Assembly: GCA_017889635.1 (NCBI GenBank) | Contig: JAGGAC010000018.1 | Span: 1 to 64,000 of the forward strand | Length of the DNA: 64,000 bases | Direction: 5' to 3' | Source of the DNA: Bacillota bacterium | GTDB taxonomy: Bacteria; Bacillota; Negativicutes; Sporomusales; CTSoil-080 | In this document: piece after piece, positions 1 through 9,417 of the stretch | Layout of the letters: every line of letters starts with the position of its first letter | How positions within the stretch are numbered: position 1 is the stretch's first letter | Notes under the pieces: model-generated | The model's database searches: none | Seen by the model: the letters and a program-made list of their open reading frames with translations, nothing else | Told to the model about the DNA's origin: nothing | Made by a program: the position numbers and the translations under genes

Positions 1-711
1 ATCTTCAAAAAAACCAAGGTTGTACAATCTTTGCATACTACGACGAGCATCATTTGAGTTAAAAGGCTCGCCTTCTTTAACCTTCATTTCACGGGTAATA
101 ACATAAGTTTTTGTCTTCTGATTTCCCTTGACAACGATGTCTTCCAGCTTGCCTTCATTGATTGTTATAATTACTGCTCCACCGTCACCCATCGTCACAT
201 CAGTAACCCGAGCCAATATATAGCCCTGATCGTGATAGTAGTTCTCGATAGTTTTGGTGCTTTCACGTATGGTCTTGGTGTTGAGTACCTTACCCTTGTC
301 CACTTTAAGCAAACTTTTCAACTTATCAGTGGACACCTTGGTATTACCCTTGATAACAACATTGTCCAATGCAGGATTTTCCATCACCGAGTAGACTATC
401 TTGACCCCTTCCGTTACTGCGGTAAAACTCACGGTTACATCGAAAAAGTTGCCAAGTTCATAAATAGCCTGCATATCCTTTTTGATCGCTTCCGCATCAA
501 ACTTATCACCGGGTTTAACTTTAACTACCGCCATAATTGTGTCTTTCGGCACTGTTATGTTGCCAGAAACCATCACCGTAGTAATCGTTTTGCCAGTAAA
601 GTCTGTAGCGGACGAACCCGCGGCATAAATCGGTACAATAGAGCTAACCACAATACTAACCATCAAAAAAACTGTCACACTAACCATTCGGAAACGCGCT
701 ATTAGTTTCAT
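1..711 (-). CDS. bamA: BamA/Omp85-type outer-membrane assembly protein, N-terminal part
   Basis: Partial: the gene runs off the left edge, so only about 237 N-terminal residues are visible. Residues 1-31 form a signal peptide (positive start, then a long hydrophobic run ending near VPIYAA). After it come POTRA-type repeats with the usual pattern of a short strand, a G.N...D.I....... helix, and ...LY.LG.F.D, seen twice (YELGNFFDV and YNLGFFED). The family inserts beta-barrel proteins into the outer membrane. The barrel itself lies outside the window, so a two-partner-secretion or TamA-type relative cannot be excluded. ATG at 711 follows GGGAGG at good spacing. Its presence means the organism has an outer membrane. 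Confidence 0.85.
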   Translation of the reverse strand, partial: MKLIARFRMVSVTVFLMVSIVVSSIVPIYAAGSSATDFTGKTITTVMVSGNITVPKDTIMAVVKVKPGDKFDAEAIKKDMQAIYELGNFFDVTVSFTAVTEGVKIVYSVMENPALDNVVIKGNTKVSTDKLKSLLKVDKGKVLNTKTIRESTKTIENYYHDQGYILARVTDVTMGDGGAVIITINEGKLEDIVVKGNQKTKTYVITREMKVKEGEPFNSNDARRSMQRLYNLGFFED

Positions 712-749
712 TCATTACCTCCCTAGTTTTTTTCTGATCTGCCCTAAAA

Positions 750-1982
750 TTAGAAGGTATACTGCAATCCGACATTCGCACCGTACTGATGGTTCATACT
801 ATCAGGTTCCTGAGATACATAAACTGAAGGAGACCCGGCAGTTGTTAACCTAACCCAATTACTTTCTCCAATCCCCGAATACTCATACCATGGCGTAAAC
901 ACTAGCGACCAGCGCGAACTCATTTTATAGTTATACGGCATTTCCGCCCTAAACCCAACTTTATTTCCTAGTGTCATTTGGTGTTCATCATAGCCATCAC
1001 CACTAACAGCTATATCACCGTTAAACATAAACTTGGCCGCCAAATCCACCGCACCGCTCAACTTGCCGCTAACCCTAAACTCGCGGCGATACCCAACCGG
1101 AATATAATTCCAGTTGTATTTCTCCAAGTAGCCATATTCACCGGTCAGATTTCTGTCCCACTTGTGACTGCCGATGCCGGTATACAAATAAGTCCTTTTA
1201 TCACCAGAAACTGGCACAGCATAAATAAATTCGGCATTAGTTATTTTGTTTTCGGTAATCCCCTGATAGGGGGTAGATGTGTTCGTACTGGAATTATAGA
1301 GCGCCCCATCATAGTGCGTGTCATGATTTGTGTGGTCGTAACTCACCCGCCAGTATTCCTTAGTTACCGGATCCTGACTCTTGTAGGCAACGTGAATCCC
1401 GTTCAGCCAACCACGCTCTGAACTATCAATCGATTCTTGATAGCCAAAATGGAAACGATTAAAACTCACTTCCAGTGAATCATTGCTGCCTGCATCCCTG
1501 TCAGATTTTTCGAAAATATCCCGATCTCGGCAAACCGTAAAAGAATTATCAGCCGGATGCCATTCCTCGCTCCCAAGATAAATATTTCTCGGGTTCACCT
1601 TTTTCCCATTCATATAAAGCTCAAAAGTAATAGCGTTACTGTCGGAAACTGCAAAATCGATTTCGCTGCTGCTAACTCCCTTAACCCTAAATTTCAAATT
1701 ATTATGATCTTCTACCTGCACGGTTCCGTTATCTTCAATATTTCTTGTTGAAATATTTCTAAACTGGCCATCGGTTCGGATACTTCCGGAAAAACTTCCC
1801 GTCTCTTCGTCCAAAGCCATTCTTATATGTACGCCAGAGGCGTCCCGCCAGATAAAATAGCCGCGACTATTGTTATCAATCACCGGCTGTCCCGTCATGT
1901 TAGGCGACCAAGCCGCCAAAGCAGTACTAATCGATAAAAATAATGCCATGATAATAGCGACAGGCATTATCTTCTTTTTCAT
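750..1982 (-). CDS. Exported protein: novel N-terminal domain plus outer-membrane beta-barrel
   Basis: About 410 residues. A signal peptide (to about residue 24, ending ALAA) is followed by a domain of about 140 residues containing GYFIWRDASGVHIR, FSGSIRTDG and NIYLGSEEWHP. The second half (about 170-410) alternates polar and aromatic residues like a beta-barrel and ends in LQYTF; a terminal Phe is the usual recognition signal for Bam-dependent outer-membrane proteins. The N-terminal domain recurs in the next gene (2059-2640). ATG at 1982 is preferred over the one at 1988 because AGGAGG then sits 7 nt upstream. The function is not recognised. Sitting just downstream of that paralogue and just upstream of the bamA-like gene suggests an envelope role, which is inference. 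Confidence 0.75.
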   Translation of the reverse strand: MKKKIMPVAIIMALFLSISTALAAWSPNMTGQPVIDNNSRGYFIWRDASGVHIRMALDEETGSFSGSIRTDGQFRNISTRNIEDNGTVQVEDHNNLKFRVKGVSSSEIDFAVSDSNAITFELYMNGKKVNPRNIYLGSEEWHPADNSFTVCRDRDIFEKSDRDAGSNDSLEVSFNRFHFGYQESIDSSERGWLNGIHVAYKSQDPVTKEYWRVSYDHTNHDTHYDGALYNSSTNTSTPYQGITENKITNAEFIYAVPVSGDKRTYLYTGIGSHKWDRNLTGEYGYLEKYNWNYIPVGYRREFRVSGKLSGAVDLAAKFMFNGDIAVSGDGYDEHQMTLGNKVGFRAEMPYNYKMSSRWSLVFTPWYEYSGIGESNWVRLTTAGSPSVYVSQEPDSMNHQYGANVGLQYTF

Positions 1983-2058
1983 ACCCATTCCTCCTGAAAC
2001 TATGAAACTGTACCATAGAAGGTTATATACCTATTGTCCCTTGCCAGCCAGCATCAGC

Positions 2059-2640
2059 CTACCAGCCATGCCGATGCGGCCCCGGCCCTGGCCCAGGTCC
2101 CCAATCAATCCACGGTCCGCCAATAATAACAATCGGCCCTCCATCATCATGCCGGTCAAACTCTCTACCATGCCGGATGGTAAACTTATAGCTCTCAGGA
2201 TGCCAGCCATCCTCGCCGATAAATATATCGTTCGGATTAATTTCGTCGCCATCCATTGATAAGGAGAAAGTCAAATACGTTCCATCTTTAAAATGCATAT
2301 CAATTCCTGATGTTCCCCCGGTGGTTGTAAACTGAAAAGTAATTTTATTCCGGTCGCCATTAACATGAAAGTAATCATCCTGACCATTGGTCTTTCCGAA
2401 AGTGTCCTCAAATACACCATCGGTACGAATCACGCCGCTAAATACATGGCTCTTCCCCAAAGTAGTCGTACGGACATGCAGACCTTCTTTATCCTGCCAA
2501 ATAAAATAGCCTTGACTGTCGCCTGCCTTAAACGCCGCAGGTTTCCCGTCCAAACGGGGCAAATGCGCCGCAAACGCAAAACTTGAAAAACAAAGAACGA
2601 TAAGCAACGCCAGAACCGTACTTACTCCTTTTCTCACCAC
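2059..2640 (-). CDS. Exported protein sharing its domain with the neighbouring barrel protein
   Basis: 193 residues with a signal peptide (about 1-24, ending FAFAA). The mature part repeats the motifs of the 750-1982 protein: GYFIWQDKEGLHVR, FSGVIRTDG, NDIFIGEDGWHPESYKF. It ends not in a barrel but in a short Gly/Pro/His tail (GPGPGPGPHRHGW). I do not recognise the domain. The pair looks like a free periplasmic copy and a barrel-anchored copy of one binding module. GTG at 2640 lies 10 nt after AGGAGG. The gap of 76 nt to the barrel gene and the same strand suggest co-transcription. Confidence 0.7.
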   Translation of the reverse strand: MVRKGVSTVLALLIVLCFSSFAFAAHLPRLDGKPAAFKAGDSQGYFIWQDKEGLHVRTTTLGKSHVFSGVIRTDGVFEDTFGKTNGQDDYFHVNGDRNKITFQFTTTGGTSGIDMHFKDGTYLTFSLSMDGDEINPNDIFIGEDGWHPESYKFTIRHGREFDRHDDGGPIVIIGGPWIDWGPGPGPGPHRHGW

Positions 2641-2942
2641 TACCTTAATACCTCCTTTAGTTTTGCAAGCGGCTTTAGCCTAAAACTCGCATGCAAATCT
2701 TACTTCTTATTAAGCTTATAAATTAACTTTAACCCAAATTTGTTACATTTTTGTCACATTTTTGCAAAAAGGTTATAACACCCTTACTTTTTTAATAGTA
2801 CAATACTATTAAAAGCAAATAAATTCATAATAGAATTACTAGCAACCACAATATAAGTTAGAGTTTTATAGCCTACACACAATTGTTCCGGTATCTGCAA
2901 TTCCCCCTTGATCCCACTACATAACTTCGGAAGGAGAAAAAA

Positions 2943-3548
2943 TTGTTATTTCTTATTAAAGGTATAGTTTTAGGCTTCTCGATAGCTGCTCCTGTAGGAC
3001 CCATAGGAATACTTTGCATTCGACGCACACTATCCAAAGGAATGGTCAATGGCTTTATCTCTGGCTTAGGTGCTGCTACGGCTGACTCAATATATGGCCT
3101 TATAGCTGCTCTTGGTATATCAGCGGTATCTACTTTTTTAGCAGACCATCAATTCTACCTGCGCCTTAGCGGAGGGATATTTATTCTATATTTAGGTTAT
3201 ATAACATTTAAATCTATCCCTGCTGAAGCTGCTGCAGGTACAAGCAGCAATAGACTTCCAAGTGCTTTTGCATCCACCTTTTTTTTGACCATTACTAACC
3301 CGATAACGATAATGTCTTTTGCTGCTGTCTTTGCCGGAATAGGGGTAGGTACTACAGACGAAACTTACATATCATCACTTTTTTTGGTTATTGGTGTTTT
3401 TACTGGTTCTAGTCTTTGGTGGTTATTTTTAAGCGCAATGATTAATGTGCTACGCCATAAATTCGACCAAAAACAATTAAAGTTGGTCAATCAACTTTCA
3501 GGACTTTTACTTACTGGTTTTGGTATATTCAGCCTAATTTCTATTTAA
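2943..3548 (+). CDS. LysE/RhtB-family amino-acid exporter
   Basis: 201 residues, mostly hydrophobic, with about six membrane segments. The N-terminus has the family signature GFSIAAPVGPIGILC followed by a G...G.G.ATAD segment, as in LysE/RhtB translocators that export basic or neutral amino acids. The centre has the usual TNPITIMSF motif. The start is TTG at 2943 behind GGAAGGAG. It is read away from the exported-protein genes, from a 300-bp A+T-rich divergent region. Substrate cannot be inferred. Confidence 0.85.
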   Translation: MLFLIKGIVLGFSIAAPVGPIGILCIRRTLSKGMVNGFISGLGAATADSIYGLIAALGISAVSTFLADHQFYLRLSGGIFILYLGYITFKSIPAEAAAGTSSNRLPSAFASTFFLTITNPITIMSFAAVFAGIGVGTTDETYISSLFLVIGVFTGSSLWWLFLSAMINVLRHKFDQKQLKLVNQLSGLLLTGFGIFSLISI

Positions 3549-3828
3549 GCAAGAACTTCATCTTCGGTTATGACACTAATCTTGCATGACCTTCTAAGCC
3601 GCCCCCCCGGCATTTTTTTACCTATAAATGAGTCTGCGTCTAGTGTCCTAAATACGCAAAGAGCAATAATCAGAAAAGCTTTTCCGCTTAGCATTGTTGG
3701 ATCTTCAATTTTGACGAATTGTAACAATATGTTAAAATTGAAAGAAGCATTCGCCAAAACTTTTCCGATTTCAACAAGGTTTTTGGTTGAAAAAACGAAA
3801 TACTATTACTAACAAACGGGGGAATGTC

Positions 3829-5355
3829 ATGACTGAACGAATTGCAATCATTGATTTAGGCTCCAACTCAGCGCGACTCATAATTATGCATATATATACC
3901 AACGGTGCCTATAATCTTGTCTATCATCAAAAAGAAACGGTCAGACTTAGCGAAGGTATGACCACAACTAAACTCTTAAACCCAGAAACAATTAAACGGG
4001 CTATTGGCACACTGAAAATCTTCTCTCATATGTGCCGACTGTTTCAAGTCAACGATATTCTTGCGGTAGCAACGGCTGCCGTTCGCGACGCTAAAAACGG
4101 TGATGAATTTCTCCGTGAGGTCACTGAAGAAACAGGAATCGCTCTCAAAGTTATCAGTGGAAAAGATGAAGCCTTCCTGGGTTATACTGGAGTTATCAAC
4201 ACTCTGGACATAACCGATGCTGTACTTTTTGATCTAGGCGGCGGCAGCACCGAACTAACTTTAATCAAAAACCGCCAACCTGAAAGCGTAATTAGTCTGC
4301 CATTCGGCGCAGTAAATCTCACCGAGCGTTTCGGCACCCAAAACCAGATCAGTGCCAAAAAGCTTTATGATCTCAGCACATATATAATACATCATCTGGC
4401 AAAAGTTCCCTGGCTTGCCGATTCCAACCTGCCCCTGGTCGGCGTTGGGGGTACAGCTCGCAACATCGCCAAAATGGATCAAAAACGCAAAAACTACCCC
4501 TTTAACAAAGTCCATAACTATCGGCTTGGCAGCATTTCCTTCAACGATCTATGGCAGGCGTTGCTTGCATCCGACCTCAAACAACGCGCCAAATTCGCCG
4601 GTCTCAGCCGGGAACGCAGTGATATCATTGTCGCCGGAACAACCATAATAAAATGTCTTTTTGACACAACTAACTCTAACCGTCTCATCATTAGCGGCTG
4701 TGGGGTCCGTGAAGGCATCTTCTTAAAACATTATCTCACCAAACTTGGCCAACCTATAATCATTGACGACATCCTTGAACACAGTACAAAAAACATGCTG
4801 CTTTTCTATAAAGCCAACGCTAACCACGCCTACCATGTCGCCGCTTTGGCTGACGCTATGTTTGAAGGCTGGCAGGAACTTCATAACATGGACCACCGTG
4901 ACAGACTACTTCTGCGCATCACCAGCCTACTTCATGATATCGGCATTACTATCAACTTTTATGATCACACCCGCCACAGCGCCTACCTTGTAGAAAATGC
5001 CCGCCTTTTCGGCCTGACCCACCGGGAACAAATGCTGGCCGCAGTAATAGTTGGCTGGCACAACGGCCCGCAAGCCAAATACACGCGCAATAAGTTTTAT
5101 AGTGAGTTTCTGGATGATAGCGACTGGCAAAAGGCCCGCAAGCTGTCCTTACTCTTGGCGCTGGCCGAAAGACTTGAGGCAACACAAATGCAGCTTATCC
5201 AAAATTTGTATTCGAGTATAGAAAACAATGTAGCATACCTCAACATCACCGTCGATGCCCAAGCCGCAAGCATCGAGCTAGAGGAAGTCCAACAACATCG
5301 CAAATGGTTTAAGAAAGAATTTGGCGTGGAACTTAAGATAAAACCTTGTAAATGA
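3829..5355 (+). CDS. ppx: Ppx/GppA-family phosphatase with C-terminal HD domain
   Basis: 508 residues. The N-terminal half is an actin-like ATPase fold: IDLGSNSARL at residue 6 (phosphate loop), DLGGGSTEL near 140 and a GVGGTARN loop near 205. The C-terminal part carries an HD metal site, LLHDIGITINFYDH and a downstream WHNG. Family members hydrolyse polyphosphate and/or (p)ppGpp; sequence does not decide which. ATG at 3829 follows GGGGGAATGTC and removes 14 unsupported residues. The DUF2600 gene follows 42 nt later, so the two may be co-transcribed. Confidence 0.9.
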   Translation: MTERIAIIDLGSNSARLIIMHIYTNGAYNLVYHQKETVRLSEGMTTTKLLNPETIKRAIGTLKIFSHMCRLFQVNDILAVATAAVRDAKNGDEFLREVTEETGIALKVISGKDEAFLGYTGVINTLDITDAVLFDLGGGSTELTLIKNRQPESVISLPFGAVNLTERFGTQNQISAKKLYDLSTYIIHHLAKVPWLADSNLPLVGVGGTARNIAKMDQKRKNYPFNKVHNYRLGSISFNDLWQALLASDLKQRAKFAGLSRERSDIIVAGTTIIKCLFDTTNSNRLIISGCGVREGIFLKHYLTKLGQPIIIDDILEHSTKNMLLFYKANANHAYHVAALADAMFEGWQELHNMDHRDRLLLRITSLLHDIGITINFYDHTRHSAYLVENARLFGLTHREQMLAAVIVGWHNGPQAKYTRNKFYSEFLDDSDWQKARKLSLLLALAERLEATQMQLIQNLYSSIENNVAYLNITVDAQAASIELEEVQQHRKWFKKEFGVELKIKPCK

Positions 5356-5397
5356 TAAACCCGTTCCACAAAACCGAAAGGGGGGGTTATCTGCGAT

Positions 5398-6465
5398 ATG
5401 GTTTCACTTATCAATGCCGCCAACAGTCTAGGACTTGTAACAAAATTAGTCCGCCATGTTTTCCCGCTAGTGGACATAGAGTTGGAAAAATGGCGTCTAT
5501 ACGCTGCAGAGCACTGCTGTCCTGAACTAGCTGAACAAGCGCTAGCCAGCATAGAAAACAAAAAATTTCATTGTCAAGGCGGCAGCATATATAGCCTATA
5601 TAATGGAGTCAATACAACCAGTTGTGTACGACTAATAGTAGCTCTCCAAACCGTCAGCGATTACCTTGACAACCTCTGCGACCGCGCGGGAATTACTGAC
5701 GAAGCCGCCTTCCGCCAGCTTCATCTTGCAATTTACGATGCTCTTGAACCTACCGCCCCCCTTCACAACTACTATACTTATTATCCATTCAAAAATGACG
5801 GCGGCTATTTATCAGCCCTTGTAACTACCTGTCGCACAGAAATCAGCTGTCTACCTGCCTATGATCTGGTAAAACCTTTTGTTCTCCACCTGGCCAAACT
5901 ATATAGCGACCTACAAACATATAAACACCTTGATCCCACCATTCGTGCCCCTAAGATGTTTGCCTGGGCAACCGCAAGTCTCGAAGCATACCCCGATTTA
6001 GCTGCCCAGGAATTCGCTGCTGCGGCTGGATCTACACTGGGAATCTTCATGCTCTGTGCACTAGCTGCAACGCCATCCCTGACAGAAGCTACAGTCAAGC
6101 AAACCTACACCGCATATTTCCCCTGGATCTCAGGTCTCCATATTCTATTGGACTATTTTATCGATCTTCGCGAAGACCAGGAAAATGGCGATCTTAATTT
6201 CATCACCTACTACCAAACCCAAGCCGAAATCCAGGTTCGCCTCACTCACTTTCTTCAACAAGCCCTACTTAACGCGCAAAACCTTCCTGACCCGATTTTC
6301 AACAAAACAATTGTCCGAGGCCTTTTAGCAATGTATCTATCTGACCCTAAAACATCATATTCGCCCGAAAAAGAAATTAAAACCGCCCTTCTATCCACCG
6401 GCGGTAACTATACAAAATTTATGTATGCCTTGTGCCGCCTGCTACGCCAGCGACAACTGTTATAG
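5398..6465 (+). CDS. ytpB: DUF2600 (YtpB-like) large-terpene synthase family protein
   Basis: 355 residues, all alpha. It has the family's SDYLDNLCDR motif near residue 85 and a second Asp-rich stretch DYFIDLREDQENGD near 257, the pattern of Bacillus YtpB (tetraprenyl-beta-curcumene synthase), which cyclises long prenyl diphosphates. Homologues are widespread in spore-formers and some may not make that product. G-rich sequence lies 11 nt upstream of the ATG, a slightly long spacing. Ends just before a strong terminator. Confidence 0.8.
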   Translation: MVSLINAANSLGLVTKLVRHVFPLVDIELEKWRLYAAEHCCPELAEQALASIENKKFHCQGGSIYSLYNGVNTTSCVRLIVALQTVSDYLDNLCDRAGITDEAAFRQLHLAIYDALEPTAPLHNYYTYYPFKNDGGYLSALVTTCRTEISCLPAYDLVKPFVLHLAKLYSDLQTYKHLDPTIRAPKMFAWATASLEAYPDLAAQEFAAAAGSTLGIFMLCALAATPSLTEATVKQTYTAYFPWISGLHILLDYFIDLREDQENGDLNFITYYQTQAEIQVRLTHFLQQALLNAQNLPDPIFNKTIVRGLLAMYLSDPKTSYSPEKEIKTALLSTGGNYTKFMYALCRLLRQRQLL

Positions 6466-6501
6466 CTATAATAATAAAAATATAAGAGCAAAAAAATAAA
6501 C

Positions 6502-6550
6502 GCAAGCCCGACACTAGCAAGTTCAAGTTCTGTCGGGCTTGCATTTTTTT
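6502..6550 (+). terminator. Rho-independent terminator after the DUF2600 gene
   Basis: A 12-bp perfect stem (GCAAGCCCGACA with its complement at 6531-6542) is followed by ATTTTTTT. It closes the lysE-ppx-ytpB stretch and separates it from the convergent polysaccharide operon. Confidence 0.93.
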
Positions 6551-6597
6551 ACAACATCCTAAATCAGAATACCAATTAACATTACCAAACTAAACTT

Positions 6598-7554
6598 CTA
6601 GGAAAAACGTTCTAAAATATATGCATGGCTTCGTGAGTAATTACGTCTAAATCCATCTAATATTGCCAAGCCGGTACAATCAATGTATTTAATAAAATTG
6701 TCCTGGTAACATCGGCCAGCCCAAAGCCAGCCTATAACTTTTACTATCGCAACAAAAGGAAACATTCTTTTCGCAAAATGCCGATACAATTCCAGACCGT
6801 TTCTGTAAGTATAATAGGCCTTCCATAATGGATCATAATGTTTCCTTTGATTTATCAGTGTCTGACAATCATGATAAAAGACAAGCTCCGGAATAAACAG
6901 GTTCCTGCAACCTGCTTCTCTTATTGAATAAGTATAAAGAATATCATCGCCGTATATAAAAAGCTCCTTTCTGGGAAAACTAATAATCCCGTTTCTAATA
7001 CAACTTATATTAATAAAACACCCCACAAACGAAGATGCGTCAATATCAATAAACGCGCCTGCTTTACTATAATCATCATCGGTTAGATGAAATCCTTTAT
7101 AACCTTTTAACAATGTATTAACTACCCTCATAAAAGACCCAAACGGATTATAGCTCGGACGATTCATCTGCGAGATCATCCCTTGGGGCAAGTATACCGC
7201 AGCTGCAACAGATCCAGTGTTTTCCGGCAGCCGCGGCTCTACTCCGCTAAATTTATCCAGCAAATTATCTGCCGGATAAGCATCATCATCATAGCATAAT
7301 ATCCACTTAACCGCGGAGTTCTCTATCGCTAATTTAAAACCCGTATAAAATCCTCCGGCACCGCCAACATTCTCTTCCAAATTGATAACCCTCAGAATAT
7401 TATCATCAATCCTATTAAGCCAAGCTTTAGTTCCATCAGTTGAAGCATTATTAACAATAATAATCTCAGCAGGGTTTTGAATCCGTATCTTTTTATATGC
7501 TTGCTTTAACTTATTCAGTCGATTGAATGTTACAATTACTACAGCTACTGTCAT
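6598..7554 (-). CDS. GT2 glycosyltransferase, GlfT1-like (putative galactofuranosyltransferase)
   Basis: 318 residues of GT-A fold: VIVTFNRLNKL at the start, EIIIVNNASTDGT, the NVGGAGGF motif typical of galactofuranosyltransferases near residue 70, and CYDDDAYP as the metal-binding DDD. Later motifs YGDDILYTYSIRE and YHDC match the acceptor side. Last gene of the glf operon, so it probably adds Galf to the exported glycan. ATG at 7554 follows GGGAGG at 4-5 nt; the upstream six codons lack support. Linkage specificity is unknown. Confidence 0.85.
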   Translation of the reverse strand: MTVAVVIVTFNRLNKLKQAYKKIRIQNPAEIIIVNNASTDGTKAWLNRIDDNILRVINLEENVGGAGGFYTGFKLAIENSAVKWILCYDDDAYPADNLLDKFSGVEPRLPENTGSVAAAVYLPQGMISQMNRPSYNPFGSFMRVVNTLLKGYKGFHLTDDDYSKAGAFIDIDASSFVGCFINISCIRNGIISFPRKELFIYGDDILYTYSIREAGCRNLFIPELVFYHDCQTLINQRKHYDPLWKAYYTYRNGLELYRHFAKRMFPFVAIVKVIGWLWAGRCYQDNFIKYIDCTGLAILDGFRRNYSRSHAYILERFS

Positions 7555-7612
7555 AAAACCCTCCCAAACCACGCCTGAATATTTTCCTGAAAAGTCCTTT
7601 CTTATTTTCTAT

Positions 7613-9403
7613 TTAATTTACATTTTTTTTTGCAAGATACTTCTGCCAAAAAGAACGTTTTATCATTGTCGGAAACTCATTCCGATATAAAGCCTGCAAC
7701 GTTTTGAAATTCATTATAACTTTAAATACAAGCTTTCCTAATTCTAACATCCCCTTCCAGAATCGCCGTACACTTCTTTTAGTCAAGTACCCCATTAGAC
7801 TGTCCATATCGATATAAAGCACAGCTTCTTTTTTGAAAATTGCGGTCAATCTGCTGCTGTGCAACTTTTCAATAACATACCCCTTCGACATAATGCCGTT
7901 ATTTTTATCTATAAGAAATGATGGCAGCAACATTCCGTTCAAGGTTACTGCCATTACCAATCGCTTAACTGCATAATCACGAACAGTCCGATTATACTTG
8001 GACATAGCTATCAAATCTTTTGAAATAGGGACAGTTTTCTCCTTTTGCATAATCAATAGGCTTTTATGTAGATTCGGGGGACTGAGTAATTGTAAAAACA
8101 TAGGTCCTTTCAAAAAATCCCAGTACCCGCGCATAATCATTTCCGCCCGATCATAGCGATATGTCAAAAGAGCACTTATGACGTGTCGAATAATCTTCGC
8201 AGCAAGTTTTCCTGAAGTCAGCTCAGGCTCATGGATCAGCCGCATAATCGCTTCATTACGTGCAATATAGTAATCCGTCATTGTTGAGCTTTTTCGCTCA
8301 AAGGATTCATGCCAAACACATATACCATTAAGATCAGTTGTTACAATGCCTAATTCACGCAACCGCCAGCTAAACTCCATATCATCTCCTCTAAAGAAAA
8401 ATGGCAGCGGATAGCCAACCGTTTTAGCAAATGCAGCCGGAAAAGCGAAAAACCACCATCCATGGTAAAAAGGGTTTTCTTCAATCCCAAAAAAGGCAAC
8501 GGACTCCATACTAGTCATATCCAATTGGTGTTTGTTGGGAAATAGCGTTCCTTCGTAATAAAATGCACCACTTTCATGGGTAATGTTTGGCTGATCAATC
8601 CGGAACATTTTTCCACCCATACACAAATTCGTATCTTTTACCAGACAGAAAAAAGCGTGAAGGCGTATAAAGGATTCCGGTTCATACACAGCGTCATCAT
8701 CACAGAAAACAATATGACTATGTCGCCCATTTTCCTCTATCTCCAGCATCCCTCTGGCAAATCCTCCGGCCCCGCCATAATTGGCGTTTGGGATAATAGT
8801 CACACGCCCGTTATTTCCCAGATCTAAGGATTGTCCGTTGTCAACAACATATACGTGTAAATCCTGTGGTGACATTATGCCAAACAGGTTCTTTTCAAAA
8901 GATGCCAGGTTGTTCTTTACATACTGCTCACGTTTGAAAGTCGTTATGACTAGCCCAAGCGATACTTCCCGCTCCACAACCTGGTCAGTAACAAAAGCCG
9001 CTCCTAAAAAAGCCGAGTCAATAGTTGCCTCATATTCAATATAAATAATCCCATAAATTTCATCAGCATTTTCAAACACGCTAACCCTTTGACTGCCTTC
9101 TGACTGAAACTCAATAGTCTTTTGAAAGATAAGCTCAGTTCCATTAACATGTGACCTTCGATATATCCTTAAAGCTCCACAGCCTTGACCCCTTACCTCT
9201 AACTCTAGCGTTTCAATAGTCGTATATTTTTTCCACCTGTCACATAAAAAACTATTGAAATAGGTGTCAAAAATTACCTTACTGCCATGTGGTAAAACAA
9301 CTATGCCTTGCTCAAAATCAATACTAGCGTTTTGTAGATGACAATAAAGTTCCTGTTCGCTGCATACACCGATTTTGGGTAAGATAAAGTTTTGTAGGAT
9401 CAT
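7613..9403 (-). CDS. GlfT2-like galactofuranosyltransferase
   Basis: About 596 residues. Domain order matches mycobacterial GlfT2: an N-terminal beta-sandwich (about 1-140), a GT-A catalytic domain with LVITTFKRE, VYVVDNGQSL, NANYGGAGGF and FCDDDA (metal-binding DDD), then GDDMEFSWRLRE with the likely catalytic acid and a histidine in CVWHESFE, and a helical C-terminal domain. GlfT2 polymerises galactan from UDP-Galf. ATG at 9403 has GGAG 7 nt upstream; an ATG at 9421, overlapping the wzt stop as ATGA, is an alternative. Sits with glf, which makes UDP-Galf. Confidence 0.87.
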   Translation of the reverse strand: MILQNFILPKIGVCSEQELYCHLQNASIDFEQGIVVLPHGSKVIFDTYFNSFLCDRWKKYTTIETLELEVRGQGCGALRIYRRSHVNGTELIFQKTIEFQSEGSQRVSVFENADEIYGIIYIEYEATIDSAFLGAAFVTDQVVEREVSLGLVITTFKREQYVKNNLASFEKNLFGIMSPQDLHVYVVDNGQSLDLGNNGRVTIIPNANYGGAGGFARGMLEIEENGRHSHIVFCDDDAVYEPESFIRLHAFFCLVKDTNLCMGGKMFRIDQPNITHESGAFYYEGTLFPNKHQLDMTSMESVAFFGIEENPFYHGWWFFAFPAAFAKTVGYPLPFFFRGDDMEFSWRLRELGIVTTDLNGICVWHESFERKSSTMTDYYIARNEAIMRLIHEPELTSGKLAAKIIRHVISALLTYRYDRAEMIMRGYWDFLKGPMFLQLLSPPNLHKSLLIMQKEKTVPISKDLIAMSKYNRTVRDYAVKRLVMAVTLNGMLLPSFLIDKNNGIMSKGYVIEKLHSSRLTAIFKKEAVLYIDMDSLMGYLTKRSVRRFWKGMLELGKLVFKVIMNFKTLQALYRNEFPTMIKRSFWQKYLAKKNVN

Positions 9404-9417
9404 CGCTCTGCTCCATT

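Noticed and set aside
3545-3828. Frames on both strands between lysE and ppx, including a GAAAAGCTTTTC palindrome
   Set aside because: Neither frame has a good start or familiar protein; the palindrome is A+T-rich and short.
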